DNA of 64,000 bases from UBA1738 sp045538755 (GCA_045538755.1 JAZQEC010000041.1:124001-188000); one strand, 5' to 3'; shown: positions 40,929 through 50,799, numbered from the stretch's first letter. Numbers and translations: made by a program. The notes: generated by a model from the sequence alone, not told the origin.

Positions 40929-41447
40929 ATGAATGAAGTTTTAAGTGCAATAAAAACAAGAAGAAGTATCAAAAAATATAAACCTGAACAGATAAAAGAT
41001 AAAGACCTTGATGCAATTTTAGAAGCAGGAACGTATGCACCGACGGGACGAAATCTCCAATCTCCGATTATAATTGCAGTTCAGGATAAAGAGATAATTT
41101 CTATGCTTTCTAAAATGAATGCGGAAGTTATGGGAACAGACACTGACCCTTTCTACGGTGCGCCGACTGTCTTGGTGGTTTTGGCGGATAAAACAGTTAA
41201 TACATACAAAGAAGACGGAAGCTTAGTTATGCAGAACCTAATGCTGGCTGCACATTCTTTAGGACTTGGCTCGTGTTGGATTCACCGTGCAAAAGAAGTG
41301 TTTAATTCGGATGAAGGAAAAAAGCTTCTTAAAAAATGGGGAATATCCGAAAATTATGAAGGTATAGGGAACTGTATAGTTGGATATGCAGACATAAAGC
41401 CGCAGTTAAAACCGAGAAAAGAAGGATATATTATAAAAGTGAGATAA
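40929..41447 (+). CDS. Nitroreductase family FMN protein
   Basis: A 172-aa nitroreductase-fold flavoprotein. FMN-binding segments are IKTRRSIKKYKPEQI, AGTYAPTGRNLQSP and the later AAHSLGLGSCWIHRAKEV. Short, single-domain members like this reduce nitro compounds, quinones or flavins; the physiological substrate is unknown. It is 3 bases ahead of the rRNA methylase gene, so the two share the promoter at 40853. Confidence 0.88.
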   Translation: MNEVLSAIKTRRSIKKYKPEQIKDKDLDAILEAGTYAPTGRNLQSPIIIAVQDKEIISMLSKMNAEVMGTDTDPFYGAPTVLVVLADKTVNTYKEDGSLVMQNLMLAAHSLGLGSCWIHRAKEVFNSDEGKKLLKKWGISENYEGIGNCIVGYADIKPQLKPRKEGYIIKVR

Positions 41448-41450
41448 GAA

Positions 41451-42206
41451 ATGATAAAAGAAATAACCTCTACCAAAAACCCGACATATAAACACATAAA
41501 ATCATTAAAAACTAAAAAAGCAAGGCACGAGAACCGACAGTATACTGTTGAGGGCATAAAGTCGGTCAAGGACGCAATTTTTGCAGGAGCAGATATTGCG
41601 TATATTGCTATGTCTGATAAGATTACGGAAAATATTGAATGTGAAAATATTTATGTTATTCCGGACGAGCTTTTTGCCGGACTTTGTGATACCGAAACTC
41701 CTCAGGGAGTGATTGCCGTCATAAATATGCCGGAGGATACGGATAAAACGTATGATAAAAACCTGTATCTTTACTGTGACAGGGTCACAGATCCCGGAAA
41801 TATGGGCACTATTATCAGAATTTGCGACGCAGTTAATTGTGGACTTTTACTTTCAGTAGGTACTGTTGATATTTATAATCCAAAAACTGTTCGTGCAAGT
41901 ATGGGTTCATTTTTTCATACCGATATAAAGGAAGGCATCTCAGTAACCAAACTTGAAAAATTGAAAAATGACGGATTTAAAATCATAAGCGGTTCGTTAG
42001 GTAAAGATACCATTGATTACCGAAATGCTAATTATGACGGAAAAACTGTTATTGTGGCAGGGAATGAAGCAAACGGAATTTGTGAAGAAATTTTAAATAT
42101 TTCGGATTTGCGTGTAAAAATACCAATTTGGGGAAATGCAGAGTCGCTAAATGTAGGTGTAGCCTCGGCGTTGCTTTTGTATGAAGCAAGAAAAAATGAT
42201 GAATAA
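41451..42206 (+). CDS. TrmH/SpoU family RNA 2'-O-methyltransferase
   Basis: A 251-aa SPOUT methyltransferase. An N-terminal substrate-binding domain (NPTYKHIKSLKTKKARHENR, YTVEGIKSVKDAI) precedes motif 1 (CDRVTDPGNMGTIIRICDAV), motif 2 (VAGNEANGI, where GNEGxG is usual) and motif 3 (KIPIWGNAESLNVGVASALL). It methylates 23S rRNA or tRNA ribose. The target cannot be read from sequence. Confidence 0.9.
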   Translation: MIKEITSTKNPTYKHIKSLKTKKARHENRQYTVEGIKSVKDAIFAGADIAYIAMSDKITENIECENIYVIPDELFAGLCDTETPQGVIAVINMPEDTDKTYDKNLYLYCDRVTDPGNMGTIIRICDAVNCGLLLSVGTVDIYNPKTVRASMGSFFHTDIKEGISVTKLEKLKNDGFKIISGSLGKDTIDYRNANYDGKTVIVAGNEANGICEEILNISDLRVKIPIWGNAESLNVGVASALLLYEARKNDE

Positions 42207-42250
42207 AATACTATTTTAGAAAAAAATCTACCTATTAAAATAAAAAATCT

Positions 42251-42279
42251 TTGACAATTATATAATTTTGTAGTATGGT
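42251..42279 (+). promoter_or_regulatory. Promoter of dprA
   Basis: TTGACA (42251-42256), 17-base spacer, TATGGT (42274-42279), 36 bases before the start codon. Confidence 0.65.
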
Positions 42280-42314
42280 ATTAAGTAGAGCATTTTTAAG
42301 ATAGGGGTGAAGTT

Positions 42315-43478
42315 GTGGAAAAACATATATTATACTGGCTGTGGCTCACTACTGCACGTGGAGTTTCAAATTCAGATATAACTGCACTTTTTGAGCAGTT
42401 TAACAACATTGAAGAGATATATGAAAGAACAGACTTTGCCGAAATTCAAGGTATAAAACCTTTTGCGAAAAAGATATTAAAGGATAAAAGCTTAAAAACG
42501 GCGGAAGCGGTTTTAAGGGCTGCTGAAAAGTCAGACACACAGATTTTGACTTTTGATGATATCAGATATCCTGATATACTTCGCACTATACAGAGTCCAC
42601 CATATGTACTTTATGTACGAGGCGAAATAATGAATTGGGATAGACTGTTGTCAATAGGTGTTGTTGGAACAAGGCATTGTACCGAATACGGAATTGTAGC
42701 AACGCAAAACATTGTTACGCCTTTAGCCGAAAGAGGAATTACAGTGGTGTCGGGAATGGCAGAAGGAATTGATTCTGTTGCGGCACGTTCTGCACTTTCG
42801 GCAGGAAATAAAACTGTTGCAGTGTTAGGCTGTGGAACGGATATTGTGTATCCTGCTTCAAATCGTGAACTTATGAGTAGGATAATTCAAAATGGAGCGG
42901 TTATATCCGAGTATCCGCCGGGAACTATGCCAAAACCCAGAAACTTTCCGGCAAGAAACAGAATAATTAGCGGACTTTCAAGAGGTATTTTAGTGACAGA
43001 AGCACCCGAAAAAAGCGGTGCTTTGATAACAGCAAACTATGCACTGGAGCAAGGCAGAGATATTTTTTCTGTTCCCGGAAGTATTAATAAGGCATCCTGC
43101 AGAGGAACGAATGCACTTTTGAAAAACTGTGCAAAAGCAGTTTTATCAGCAGAAGATATTTTGGAAGAATATGTATATGAAATAAACAGACTTAAAATTG
43201 AGAAGCCGGCTGGGATTAAGGGCATATTTGGAGGTAAAAAGAAAGAGCCGATTAATAATGAAATTAAATTATCTATTGACGAAAAACGGTATGCGGGTCT
43301 TTCTGATGATGAAAGAGTAATCATTTCGTTATTACTTGAGAAGAATATGCATATTGATGATATAACAAGAAGGTGCGGATTTGAAGCATCCAAGCTTACG
43401 CCGATGCTTTCAATGCTTGAATTTGGCGGATTCATTCAAAAAATTCCTGGTAATAACTATAAACTTAATATACAATAA
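42315..43478 (+). CDS. dprA: DNA processing protein DprA
   Basis: DprA (387 aa) loads RecA on incoming single strands during transformation. A helical N-terminal domain is followed by the Rossmann-like DprA core: GVVGTRHCTEYGIVATQNIV, VVSGMAEGIDSVAARSAL, VLGCGTDIVYPASN and ARNRIISGLSRGILVTEA, then a C-terminal winged helix (about 310-385). The start is GTG at 42315 after GGGGTGA. topA follows by 15 bases, a common dprA-topA arrangement. Confidence 0.95.
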   Translation: MEKHILYWLWLTTARGVSNSDITALFEQFNNIEEIYERTDFAEIQGIKPFAKKILKDKSLKTAEAVLRAAEKSDTQILTFDDIRYPDILRTIQSPPYVLYVRGEIMNWDRLLSIGVVGTRHCTEYGIVATQNIVTPLAERGITVVSGMAEGIDSVAARSALSAGNKTVAVLGCGTDIVYPASNRELMSRIIQNGAVISEYPPGTMPKPRNFPARNRIISGLSRGILVTEAPEKSGALITANYALEQGRDIFSVPGSINKASCRGTNALLKNCAKAVLSAEDILEEYVYEINRLKIEKPAGIKGIFGGKKKEPINNEIKLSIDEKRYAGLSDDERVIISLLLEKNMHIDDITRRCGFEASKLTPMLSMLEFGGFIQKIPGNNYKLNIQ

Positions 43479-43493
43479 TTAACGGAGGATTTT

Positions 43494-45578
43494 ATGGCAA
43501 AAAAGCTTTTGATTGTGGAGTCACCTGCAAAAGCGGGTACAATTAAAAAATATCTCGGCAAGGACTATGAAGTTTCTGCGTCTATGGGACATATAATTGA
43601 CCTTCCAAAAAGTCAGTTAGGTGTTGATGTAGAGAACGGGTTTGTGCCGAAATATATAACTATTCGCGGAAAAGGTGAGCTTCTTACAAAGTTGAAAAAA
43701 CAGGCAAAAGCAGCAGATACAGTATATCTTGCAACTGACCCTGACCGTGAAGGAGAAGCTATAAGTTGGCATTTAGCACAGGCTTTGGGAATTGACCCTG
43801 AAAAAAATTGCCGTGTAACATTTAATGAAATTACAAAAACTGCCGTAAAGGCTTCAATTAAAGAGCCGAGAGCTATTGATATGGATCTTGTTGATGCACA
43901 GCAGGCACGAAGAGTTTTAGATAGAATTGTAGGATATAAAATAAGCCCTATCTTATGGGAAAAGGTTAAAAAGGGACTGAGTGCAGGACGAGTTCAGTCG
44001 GTAGCGACAAGAATGATATGCGACCGTGAGGAAGAAATTGAAAACTTTGTTCCAAAGGAATACTGGTCTGTTGAAGCAATTTGTAGCGACACTAAAAGCA
44101 AAAAGAGCTTTCCGGCAAAATATTTTGGCGAAAACGGTAAAGAAGTTGAACTTACTTGCCGTGAAGAAGCCGATAAAATTATAGAAGAAACAACTGCGCT
44201 TACAGTTACTTGCGTAAAGGAAAGCGAGGTCGGTAAAAATCCGCCTCCACCATTTACTACAAGTACACTCCAGCAGGATGCATCAAGAAAAATTGGATTT
44301 TCGACATATAAGACAATGCAAACTGCTCAAACTCTTTATGAGGGTGTTAACATTGGCGGAAAAACAGGAACTGTCGGCCTTATCACATATATGAGAACCG
44401 ACTCGCTGCGTATTTCAGCTGATGCTCAAAAAGAAGCGATAGCATTCCTTACAAGTGAATACGGAAAAGAGTATGTTCGTCCTCGCCAGTATAAGTCAGG
44501 CAAAAATTCACAGGACGCACATGAAGCAATCCGTCCTACAAGTATAAATATTACACCGGCGTCGGTAAAAGACAAACTTACAAATGACCAGTTCAAGCTC
44601 TATAAGCTTATTTGGGAAAGGTTTGCAGCAAGTCAAATGGCGGCGGCTGTTTATAAGCTTGTAAATGTGACTTTGACATCAGGAACTCATACATTCAAAG
44701 CAAACGGCTCAGAAATAGTTTTCAAAGGCTTTATGAAGGTTTATGTTGAGGGAAGCGATGTAAAAGAGGAAAAGGATAGAACACTTCCTGTTTTAGAAGA
44801 AAAACAACCGGTGGAAATCAAGGAAATTGATTCAATGCAGCATTTCACAAAACCACCGGCAAGATATTCTGAAGCGTCTTTGGTTCATGCACTTGAGGAA
44901 AATGGAATAGGCAGACCAAGTACTTATGCACCTACTATAACAACTATTGTGTCACGTGGCTATGTACGACGCATTAAAAAACAGCTTGTACCGACAGAGC
45001 TTGGAATGATTACAACCGATATAATGAAAAACAACTTCCAAGATATTGTGGACATTGAATTTACAGCTGGTATGGAAAGACAGCTTGATGAAGTGGAAGA
45101 CGGAAAGCTTGACTGGGAAGAGGTTCTTGAAAAGTTCTATCCGAAATTTAAGGAAAATCTTGAAAAGGCTACAATTGCCGTCCAAAAGGTTAAAATTAAA
45201 GATGAAGAATCCGACGTGGTATGTGAAAAATGCGGTCGGAAGATGGTTTACAAAATCAGTAAGTTCGGAAAGTTTTTGGCGTGTCCAGGATATCCTGAAT
45301 GTAAAAACACAAAAACAATCCGTGATGAAACAGGTGTAAAATGCCCGAAATGCGGTGGAGAAATACTTGCAAGAAAAACAAAAAGAGGTAAAACATTTTA
45401 CGGTTGTGAGAACTATCCAAAATGCGAATTTGTTGCATGGGATGCACCAGTTAAAAAGGAAAAATGTCCGGAATGTGGTGGAGTTCTTTTAAAGAAAAAA
45501 GGAAAGAATGCCAAAACTTACTGTTCAAACGATAACTGTAAATATGAGAAAAAGGCGGAAAGGAAATCCGAAAAATGA
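43494..45578 (+). CDS. topA: DNA topoisomerase I
   Basis: Type IA topoisomerase (694 aa) that relaxes negative supercoils. The Toprim domain starts LLIVESPAKAGTIKKYLG and includes ATDPDREGEAISWHL; the active-site Tyr is in GLITYMRTDSLRIS. Gate region GIGRPSTYAPTITTI is intact. The C terminus carries three Cys4 zinc fingers, beginning CEKCGRKMVY, CPKCGGEILA and CPECGGVLLK. Complete. Its stop overlaps the trmFO start by 4 bases. Confidence 0.97.
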   Translation: MAKKLLIVESPAKAGTIKKYLGKDYEVSASMGHIIDLPKSQLGVDVENGFVPKYITIRGKGELLTKLKKQAKAADTVYLATDPDREGEAISWHLAQALGIDPEKNCRVTFNEITKTAVKASIKEPRAIDMDLVDAQQARRVLDRIVGYKISPILWEKVKKGLSAGRVQSVATRMICDREEEIENFVPKEYWSVEAICSDTKSKKSFPAKYFGENGKEVELTCREEADKIIEETTALTVTCVKESEVGKNPPPPFTTSTLQQDASRKIGFSTYKTMQTAQTLYEGVNIGGKTGTVGLITYMRTDSLRISADAQKEAIAFLTSEYGKEYVRPRQYKSGKNSQDAHEAIRPTSINITPASVKDKLTNDQFKLYKLIWERFAASQMAAAVYKLVNVTLTSGTHTFKANGSEIVFKGFMKVYVEGSDVKEEKDRTLPVLEEKQPVEIKEIDSMQHFTKPPARYSEASLVHALEENGIGRPSTYAPTITTIVSRGYVRRIKKQLVPTELGMITTDIMKNNFQDIVDIEFTAGMERQLDEVEDGKLDWEEVLEKFYPKFKENLEKATIAVQKVKIKDEESDVVCEKCGRKMVYKISKFGKFLACPGYPECKNTKTIRDETGVKCPKCGGEILARKTKRGKTFYGCENYPKCEFVAWDAPVKKEKCPECGGVLLKKKGKNAKTYCSNDNCKYEKKAERKSEK

Positions 45579-46882
45579 CAGTAAATGTAATCGGAGCGGG
45601 ACTGGCCGGCTGTGAAGCGGCATATCAGCTTGCAAAGCACGGAATCCCTGTTACGCTTTACGAAATGAAGCCGAAAAAATATTCACCTGCACATTCGAGT
45701 GATAAGTTTTGTGAGCTTGTGTGCTCAAATTCCTTAAAGGCAGACAGAATTGAGAATGCCTGTGGTCTTTTGAAGGAAGAAATGCGTATGTTCGACTCGG
45801 TTATTATGCGTGCGGCAGATGTTGCGAAAGTTCCGGCAGGCGGGGCTTTGGCTGTTGATAGGGAAATATTTGCAGAGTATGCAACAAATATTATAAGGAA
45901 TAATCCGCTGATAACGGTAAAATGTGAAGAAATAACAGAGATTAATCCTGATAACTATACAATAATTGCAACAGGCCCTCTTACATCAGACGGTCTTGCC
46001 AAGGCAATTTGTGAACTTACGGGAAGTGATGGACTTTACTTTTACGATGCAGCTGCACCTGTTGTTACAAAAGAAAGCATCGATATGGACAAAGTTTTCT
46101 ACGCTGCAAGATACGATAGAGGAACGGCAGACTATATTAATTGTCCTATGACAAAGGAAGAATATACGTCATTTTATGAAGCACTGATAAGTGCGGAAAC
46201 AGCACCACTTAAAGAGTTTGAGAACCAAACTGTTTTCGAAGGGTGTATGCCTGTTGAGGTTATGGCAAAAAGAGGCGAAAAAACATTACTCTTTGGACCG
46301 TTAAAGCCTGTTGGACTTGTAAATCCAAAAACAGGAAAAGACGATGCTTATGCAGTTGTTCAGCTTCGCCAAGACGATAAAGAAGCTTCGCTTTATAACC
46401 TTGTCGGTTTTCAGACAAACTTGAAATTCGGTGAGCAAAAACGGGTGTTTTCAATGATTCCGGGTCTTTTTAATGCAGAATTTGTGCGCTATGGCGTGAT
46501 GCACAGGAATACCTATATTGATGCGCCGAGAATACTAAATAGATTTTATCAGATGAAAAAATATCCAAAACTATTCTTTGCAGGGCAGATTACAGGTGTT
46601 GAGGGATATGTTGAATCAGCGTCATCAGGAATCCTTGCAGGATTTAATATGGCAATGCTGATTAAGGGAAAAGAGATGTTCAAGCCAAATTCAAAAACAG
46701 CAATCGGTTCACTTCCTCTTTATATTTCTAATGAAGCAATCGACAAACTTCAACCTATGAATGCAAACTTTGGGATTATAGATTCACTTGACAGACGTGT
46801 TAAAAACAAAGTCGAAAGATATAATGCCATAGCAAATCGGGCTTTAGAAATACTCAGAAAGCAGGTGGATGAATATGAATAA
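45575..46882 (+). CDS. trmFO: Methylenetetrahydrofolate--tRNA-(uracil-5-)-methyltransferase TrmFO
   Basis: TrmFO (435 aa) makes m5U54 in tRNA using methylene-THF and FADH2. FAD loop GAGLAGCEAAYQLAKHG, then HSSDKFCELVCSNSLKADR, FEGCMPVEVMAKRGEKTL and the folate/FAD region GVEGYVESASSGILAGFN. All are family hallmarks. topA-trmFO order is standard; the xerC-hslVU-codY genes that often follow are replaced by a thioredoxin-like gene and argS. Confidence 0.96.
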   Translation: MTVNVIGAGLAGCEAAYQLAKHGIPVTLYEMKPKKYSPAHSSDKFCELVCSNSLKADRIENACGLLKEEMRMFDSVIMRAADVAKVPAGGALAVDREIFAEYATNIIRNNPLITVKCEEITEINPDNYTIIATGPLTSDGLAKAICELTGSDGLYFYDAAAPVVTKESIDMDKVFYAARYDRGTADYINCPMTKEEYTSFYEALISAETAPLKEFENQTVFEGCMPVEVMAKRGEKTLLFGPLKPVGLVNPKTGKDDAYAVVQLRQDDKEASLYNLVGFQTNLKFGEQKRVFSMIPGLFNAEFVRYGVMHRNTYIDAPRILNRFYQMKKYPKLFFAGQITGVEGYVESASSGILAGFNMAMLIKGKEMFKPNSKTAIGSLPLYISNEAIDKLQPMNANFGIIDSLDRRVKNKVERYNAIANRALEILRKQVDEYE

Positions 46883-47297
46883 GAATAAAATTTCTATACT
46901 TGCTGGTGCAGTTGTTGTCTCGCTGCTTGTTATTGCAACAGTTATCGCTCCGATAATAAATAAAAAGACGACTTTGGCAACGAAAGAAACTGAAATTAAA
47001 GTAGAAGAAAACGGTAATATGCCAAGATTTATGTACTTTGTGACAAACAGTGATTTGGAAAATAAAGAAATAAATGCAGTTTTGGAAAAACTTGAAAATG
47101 AGTTTTCTAAGCAGGTTATTTTTGAAATTAAGAATATAGATGAAGACAAATCTTTAAAGGAAAGGTTTGATGAGGTGGTTGGTAATACACCTGCTTTAAT
47201 TATGCTGGACGCTTCAGCAGATATTGTAACATTTTTGTTTAAAACAACCGATTATGAAAAATTAGAGGAAGCTGTTAGAGCAGCTCTTAAAAACTAA
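46875..47297 (+). CDS. Membrane-anchored thioredoxin-fold-like protein without CxxC
   Basis: A 140-aa protein with an N-terminal membrane anchor (about 7-28, ISILAGAVVVSLLVIATVIA) and an external domain. PRFMYFVTNSDLENKEINAV, IFEIKNIDEDKSLKERFDEV and NTPALIMLDASADIVTFLFK suggest a thioredoxin-like beta-alpha-beta fold, with the cis-Pro-like TPALI, but no active-site cysteines. Function unknown. The ATG at 46875 follows AGGTGG by 6 bases; the ATG at 46869 abuts it. It overlaps trmFO by 8 bases. Confidence 0.65.
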   Translation: MNKNKISILAGAVVVSLLVIATVIAPIINKKTTLATKETEIKVEENGNMPRFMYFVTNSDLENKEINAVLEKLENEFSKQVIFEIKNIDEDKSLKERFDEVVGNTPALIMLDASADIVTFLFKTTDYEKLEEAVRAALKN

Positions 47298-47311
47298 AAA
47301 AGGGGTATAAT

Positions 47312-49009
47312 ATGGACTTTAGAGAATATACGATTGACAAGATTACAGAAATATCAGGACTCGACCGAGAGATAGTTTCAGGTGCAGTTGAAACTCCGCC
47401 TGAACAAAAGTTGGGAGACCTTGCGTTTCCTTGTTTTGTACTTGCAAAGACGTTAAAAAAAGCACCGCCTGTTATTGCAAGCGAGCTTGCTGAAAAATTT
47501 TCGCAGGATAAAAATATTGAAAAAGCTCAAGCTGTCGGCGGATACCTTAACTTCTTCTATAACCGCAGTGAATTTACAAAAAATGTAGTTACAGAGGTTA
47601 TGGAAAAGGGCGAAAACTACGGAAAGTCAGATTTAGGAAGCGGAAAAACCGTTCTTGTAGAGTATTCATCGCCCAATATTGCAAAGCCTTTCCATATCGG
47701 ACACTTGTTTTCGACCGCTGTGGGAAATTCGCTTGAGAGAATTTATAAAAAGCTCGGATATAATACTGTAAAACTCAATCACCTTGGTGACTGGGGAACA
47801 CAGTTTGGTAAACTTATATGTGCATATAAGATGTGGGGTGATGATGCAGTAATCGAAAAAGACCCAATAAACGAGCTTTTAAAGATTTATGTAAAATTTC
47901 ACGAAGAAGCAGAAAAGAAGCCTGAACTTGAAGAAGAGGCAAGAGAATATTTTAAACGCTTAGAAGAAGGAGACGAAGAAGCTACTGCACTTTGGCAGCA
48001 TTTCAGGGATTTAAGCCTTGTAGAGTTTAAACGTGTTTATGATATGCTTGGTGTAAGCTTTGATTCTTACGCAGGAGAGAGTTTTTATTCGGATAAGATG
48101 CCGGAGGTTGTTGAAATCTTAAAGGAGAAAAACCTTCTTGAAGAAAGTAATGGCGCACAGGTAGTAGATTTGTCCGAGCTAAATGTTCCGCCGTGTATAA
48201 TTTTGAAATCAGACGGTGCAACAATTTATGCAACCCGTGATATTGCAGCTGCACTTTACCGTCATCGTACTTATGATTTCCATAAAAACATCTATGTTGT
48301 TGGAACACCACAGGCGCTCCACTTTAAACAAATTTTTGCTGTTATGAAAAAAGCCGGCTGGGATTGGGCAGACGATTGCGTTCACGTTGGATTCGGTCTT
48401 GTTAAATTCCCTGACAAAAAGCTTTCTACACGTCATGGTGACGTTGTATTTTTGGAAGATGTGCTTAATGAGTCGATTCAAAAGACGCTTGATATAATCA
48501 CAGAAAACAGTCCTGAAATGGAAAATAAGGAAGACGTCGCAAATAAAATTGGTATCGGTGCAATTCTATATGCATTCCTAAAAAACTCACGCGAAAAGGA
48601 CATTGTCTTTAGTTGGGATAGTATGCTTGACTTTGAAGGCGAATCTGCACCTTATGTTCAATATAGTTACGCAAGAGGAAAGAGTATTTTAAGAAGAAGT
48701 AATGAAAATGTTTCAGACATTGACTTCTCTCTTGTTACATCTGATGAGGAGTATGCGCTCGTAAGCCAGATTAATGCATTTTCTGATGCCGTTCGTGATG
48801 CCGCTGAAAAGAATGAGCCTTTCTATGTGAATAGATATGTAACTAATCTTGCGCGTCAGTTCAACAAATTCTATAACAGCTGTCCTATTTTAAAGGACGA
48901 TGTTGCACCTGATGTAAGAAAAGCACGTTTAGCACTTGTAAGTGCAAGCTGTGAAGTGATAAAATCTGCTCTTTGGCTTTTAGGTATAGAAACTGTTGAA
49001 AGTATGTAA
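47312..49009 (+). CDS. argS: Arginyl-tRNA synthetase
   Basis: ArgRS (565 aa), class Ia. N-terminal Add1 domain (about 1-80), the HIGH motif in SSPNIAKPFHIGHLFSTAVG, then GDWGTQFGKLICAYKMWG, the KMSKS-equivalent segment is degenerate as usual in ArgRS (KKLSTRHGDVV), and a C-terminal DALR anticodon-binding domain (SYARGKSILRRS onward). Two tRNA-Arg genes occur in the same window but at unlinked positions. Confidence 0.96.
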   Translation: MDFREYTIDKITEISGLDREIVSGAVETPPEQKLGDLAFPCFVLAKTLKKAPPVIASELAEKFSQDKNIEKAQAVGGYLNFFYNRSEFTKNVVTEVMEKGENYGKSDLGSGKTVLVEYSSPNIAKPFHIGHLFSTAVGNSLERIYKKLGYNTVKLNHLGDWGTQFGKLICAYKMWGDDAVIEKDPINELLKIYVKFHEEAEKKPELEEEAREYFKRLEEGDEEATALWQHFRDLSLVEFKRVYDMLGVSFDSYAGESFYSDKMPEVVEILKEKNLLEESNGAQVVDLSELNVPPCIILKSDGATIYATRDIAAALYRHRTYDFHKNIYVVGTPQALHFKQIFAVMKKAGWDWADDCVHVGFGLVKFPDKKLSTRHGDVVFLEDVLNESIQKTLDIITENSPEMENKEDVANKIGIGAILYAFLKNSREKDIVFSWDSMLDFEGESAPYVQYSYARGKSILRRSNENVSDIDFSLVTSDEEYALVSQINAFSDAVRDAAEKNEPFYVNRYVTNLARQFNKFYNSCPILKDDVAPDVRKARLALVSASCEVIKSALWLLGIETVESM

Positions 49010-49017
49010 GGAGAAAA

Positions 49018-49284
49018 ATGATGGATAGCAGAGTTGCTTTGATAGGAATTGTTGTGGAAAACTTTGACTCGGTAGAGAGTCTTAACAGCCTTTTACACGA
49101 ATATTCTGATTATATTATAGGCAGAATGGGTATACCGTATAAGAAACGAAATGTTTCGGTAATAAGTGTTGCGATTGATGCTGAAAATGATATTATAAGT
49201 GCATTGTCGGGAAAAATTGGAAGACTTCCGGGCATTTCTTCAAAAACGGTTTATGCAAAACTGTCGGAAGAAGGTCAGGTATGA
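49018..49284 (+). CDS. TM1266-type iron-only hydrogenase system putative regulator
   Basis: An 88-aa ACT-like small protein. RVALIGIVVENFDSVESLN, LHEYSDYIIGRMGIPYKKRN, ISVAIDAENDIISALSGKIG and RLPGISSKTVYAK match the TM1266 family, named for its frequent linkage to [FeFe] hydrogenase maturation genes. No hydrogenase genes are in this window. Two adjacent ATGs (49018 and 49021) are usable after AAGGAGA. It overlaps the next gene by 4 bases. Confidence 0.85.
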   Translation: MMDSRVALIGIVVENFDSVESLNSLLHEYSDYIIGRMGIPYKKRNVSVISVAIDAENDIISALSGKIGRLPGISSKTVYAKLSEEGQV

Positions 49285-49967
49285 AAGAGCAAATTTACAC
49301 AATTCCAATAAATGAAGCTTTTGAAGAAGCGTGTGAATGTCCGTTTTGTCTGATTGAAAAAAGACTTGAAGCAGAGGCGGTTGAATATTCTTTAGGGCCT
49401 GCAATGATGGAGCCTGACCATAGGGAACTTTCTAATGAAAAGGGATATTGCAATAAGCATTTTGAGATGCTTTTTAAAAGCGGAAATAAACTTCCTCTGG
49501 CGCTTGTGCTTGATACGCACCTTGAAGAACTGCGTAAAAAGATTTCTAAAATGAGTAATGCGCCTAAAAAACGTCTTTTCAAAAAATCGGGAGAAAAATC
49601 TTCTATAAATGACAGCATTTCGTCATGCATGGTGTGCGAAAAGGTTGAAAAGACAATGGACAGGTATTTTAAGGTGATGCTTGATATGTGGAAAACTGAA
49701 GAAGAATTTCGCCGCAAGTTTGATGCATCGAAAGGATTTTGCCTTCCGCATTTCGAAAAACTTTATTCGATGTCGGACGATGAGGGTTTTTTAAAAGAAC
49801 TTGTCAAAAAGGAAGAGGCGGAGCTTGAAGCTCTTCAGGCAGATATTCATAAATTTATATTGAAGTTTGACTATCGAAACAAGGATATGGAGTGGGGAAC
49901 TGCAAAGGACGCACCAATCCGTACAGTTGAAAAAATTGCGGGATATATCTTAAATAAAGATGAATAG
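49281..49967 (+). CDS. DUF6062-like protein with duplicated Cys/His metal-site motifs
   Basis: A 228-aa protein containing two similar halves: CPFCLIEKRLEAEA with GYCNKHFEML (about residues 20-62), and CMVCEKVEKTMDRY with GFCLPHFEKL (about 116-155). Each half offers CxxC plus C-x2-HF, consistent with binding of a metal or Fe-S cluster. The function is unknown. It is coupled to the TM1266-type gene by an ATGA overlap, which might suggest a joint role in metal or hydrogenase physiology, but that is inference. Confidence 0.7.
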   Translation: MKEQIYTIPINEAFEEACECPFCLIEKRLEAEAVEYSLGPAMMEPDHRELSNEKGYCNKHFEMLFKSGNKLPLALVLDTHLEELRKKISKMSNAPKKRLFKKSGEKSSINDSISSCMVCEKVEKTMDRYFKVMLDMWKTEEEFRRKFDASKGFCLPHFEKLYSMSDDEGFLKELVKKEEAELEALQADIHKFILKFDYRNKDMEWGTAKDAPIRTVEKIAGYILNKDE

Positions 49968-49968
49968 T

Positions 49969-49997
49969 AAAAAAGTGAGGTAAATCCTCACTTTTTT
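49969..49997. terminator. Bidirectional terminator before proC
   Basis: Perfect 12-bp stem AAAAAAGTGAGG (49969-49980) with CCTCACTTTTTT (49986-49997), loop TAAAT; convergent genes. Confidence 0.9.
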
Positions 49998-50788
49998 AGG
50001 TTTAAAGTTTTTTCATAAGCAGTTTTTACTGCATCTATAACAGTTCCACGAAAAGCACCCGATTCAAGAGCATGGACGCCTGCTATTGTAGTACCGCCGG
50101 GACTGGTGACTTCGTCTTTTAAAAGCCCCGGATGCTTTTTCGATTCATTAACTAGTGACGCAGAGCCTATAAGTGCATCACAGGCATAACGGATAGCTTT
50201 TTCGCGTGGAAGACCACACTCAACACCGCCATCAGAAAGAGCTTCAATAAACATATAAATCCATGCAGGTGAGCAACCTGTTAAACAGCTCGCAGCATCA
50301 ATAAGATTTTCAGGAATTTCGTCAAGAGTACCTCCAAACTTCATAATTTCGCAGAATTCCGAGGTGTCCGAAACCTTATCATTTGAGCAGTACAAAATTA
50401 TACCTTTACCAATAGAAACAGGAGTATTAGGCATAATTCGTATAATCGGATATGCTTCTTTTGAAAGACTTTCAATTTCAGCCATTGAAGTTCCTGCTGC
50501 CATAGTAACTAAAACAAAATCATCATTTCTTGCTTTTAAAAGCGGAGCAATTTCCTCAAAAAGTGCAGATAACATTTGTGGCTTTACACCTAAAAATATA
50601 TATTTTGCATTTTCTATAATATTCTTATTGTCAGTACTTGCAGCCCCAAGTCTGTTTGCGACTTGCTCTGCTTTTTCTGTATCATGGTCGGAAAGAGCTA
50701 TCTTTTCGCCACCGATACTTTTTGCAGCAGCTGTTGCTAATGCGCAACCCATATTTCCTGAGCCAATAAATCCTGCTAAATATTTCAT
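49988..50788 (-). CDS. proC: Pyrroline-5-carboxylate reductase
   Basis: ProC (266 aa) reduces pyrroline-5-carboxylate to proline with NAD(P)H. The dinucleotide loop is GFIGSGNMGCALATA; IIRIMPNTPVSIGKGI and the C-terminal signature VTSPGGTTIAGVHALESGAF are present. Last gene of the proB-proA-proC operon, 11 bases after proA. Confidence 0.96.
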   Translation of the reverse strand: MKYLAGFIGSGNMGCALATAAAKSIGGEKIALSDHDTEKAEQVANRLGAASTDNKNIIENAKYIFLGVKPQMLSALFEEIAPLLKARNDDFVLVTMAAGTSMAEIESLSKEAYPIIRIMPNTPVSIGKGIILYCSNDKVSDTSEFCEIMKFGGTLDEIPENLIDAASCLTGCSPAWIYMFIEALSDGGVECGLPREKAIRYACDALIGSASLVNESKKHPGLLKDEVTSPGGTTIAGVHALESGAFRGTVIDAVKTAYEKTLNLKK

Positions 50789-50799
50789 TATATCATCTC

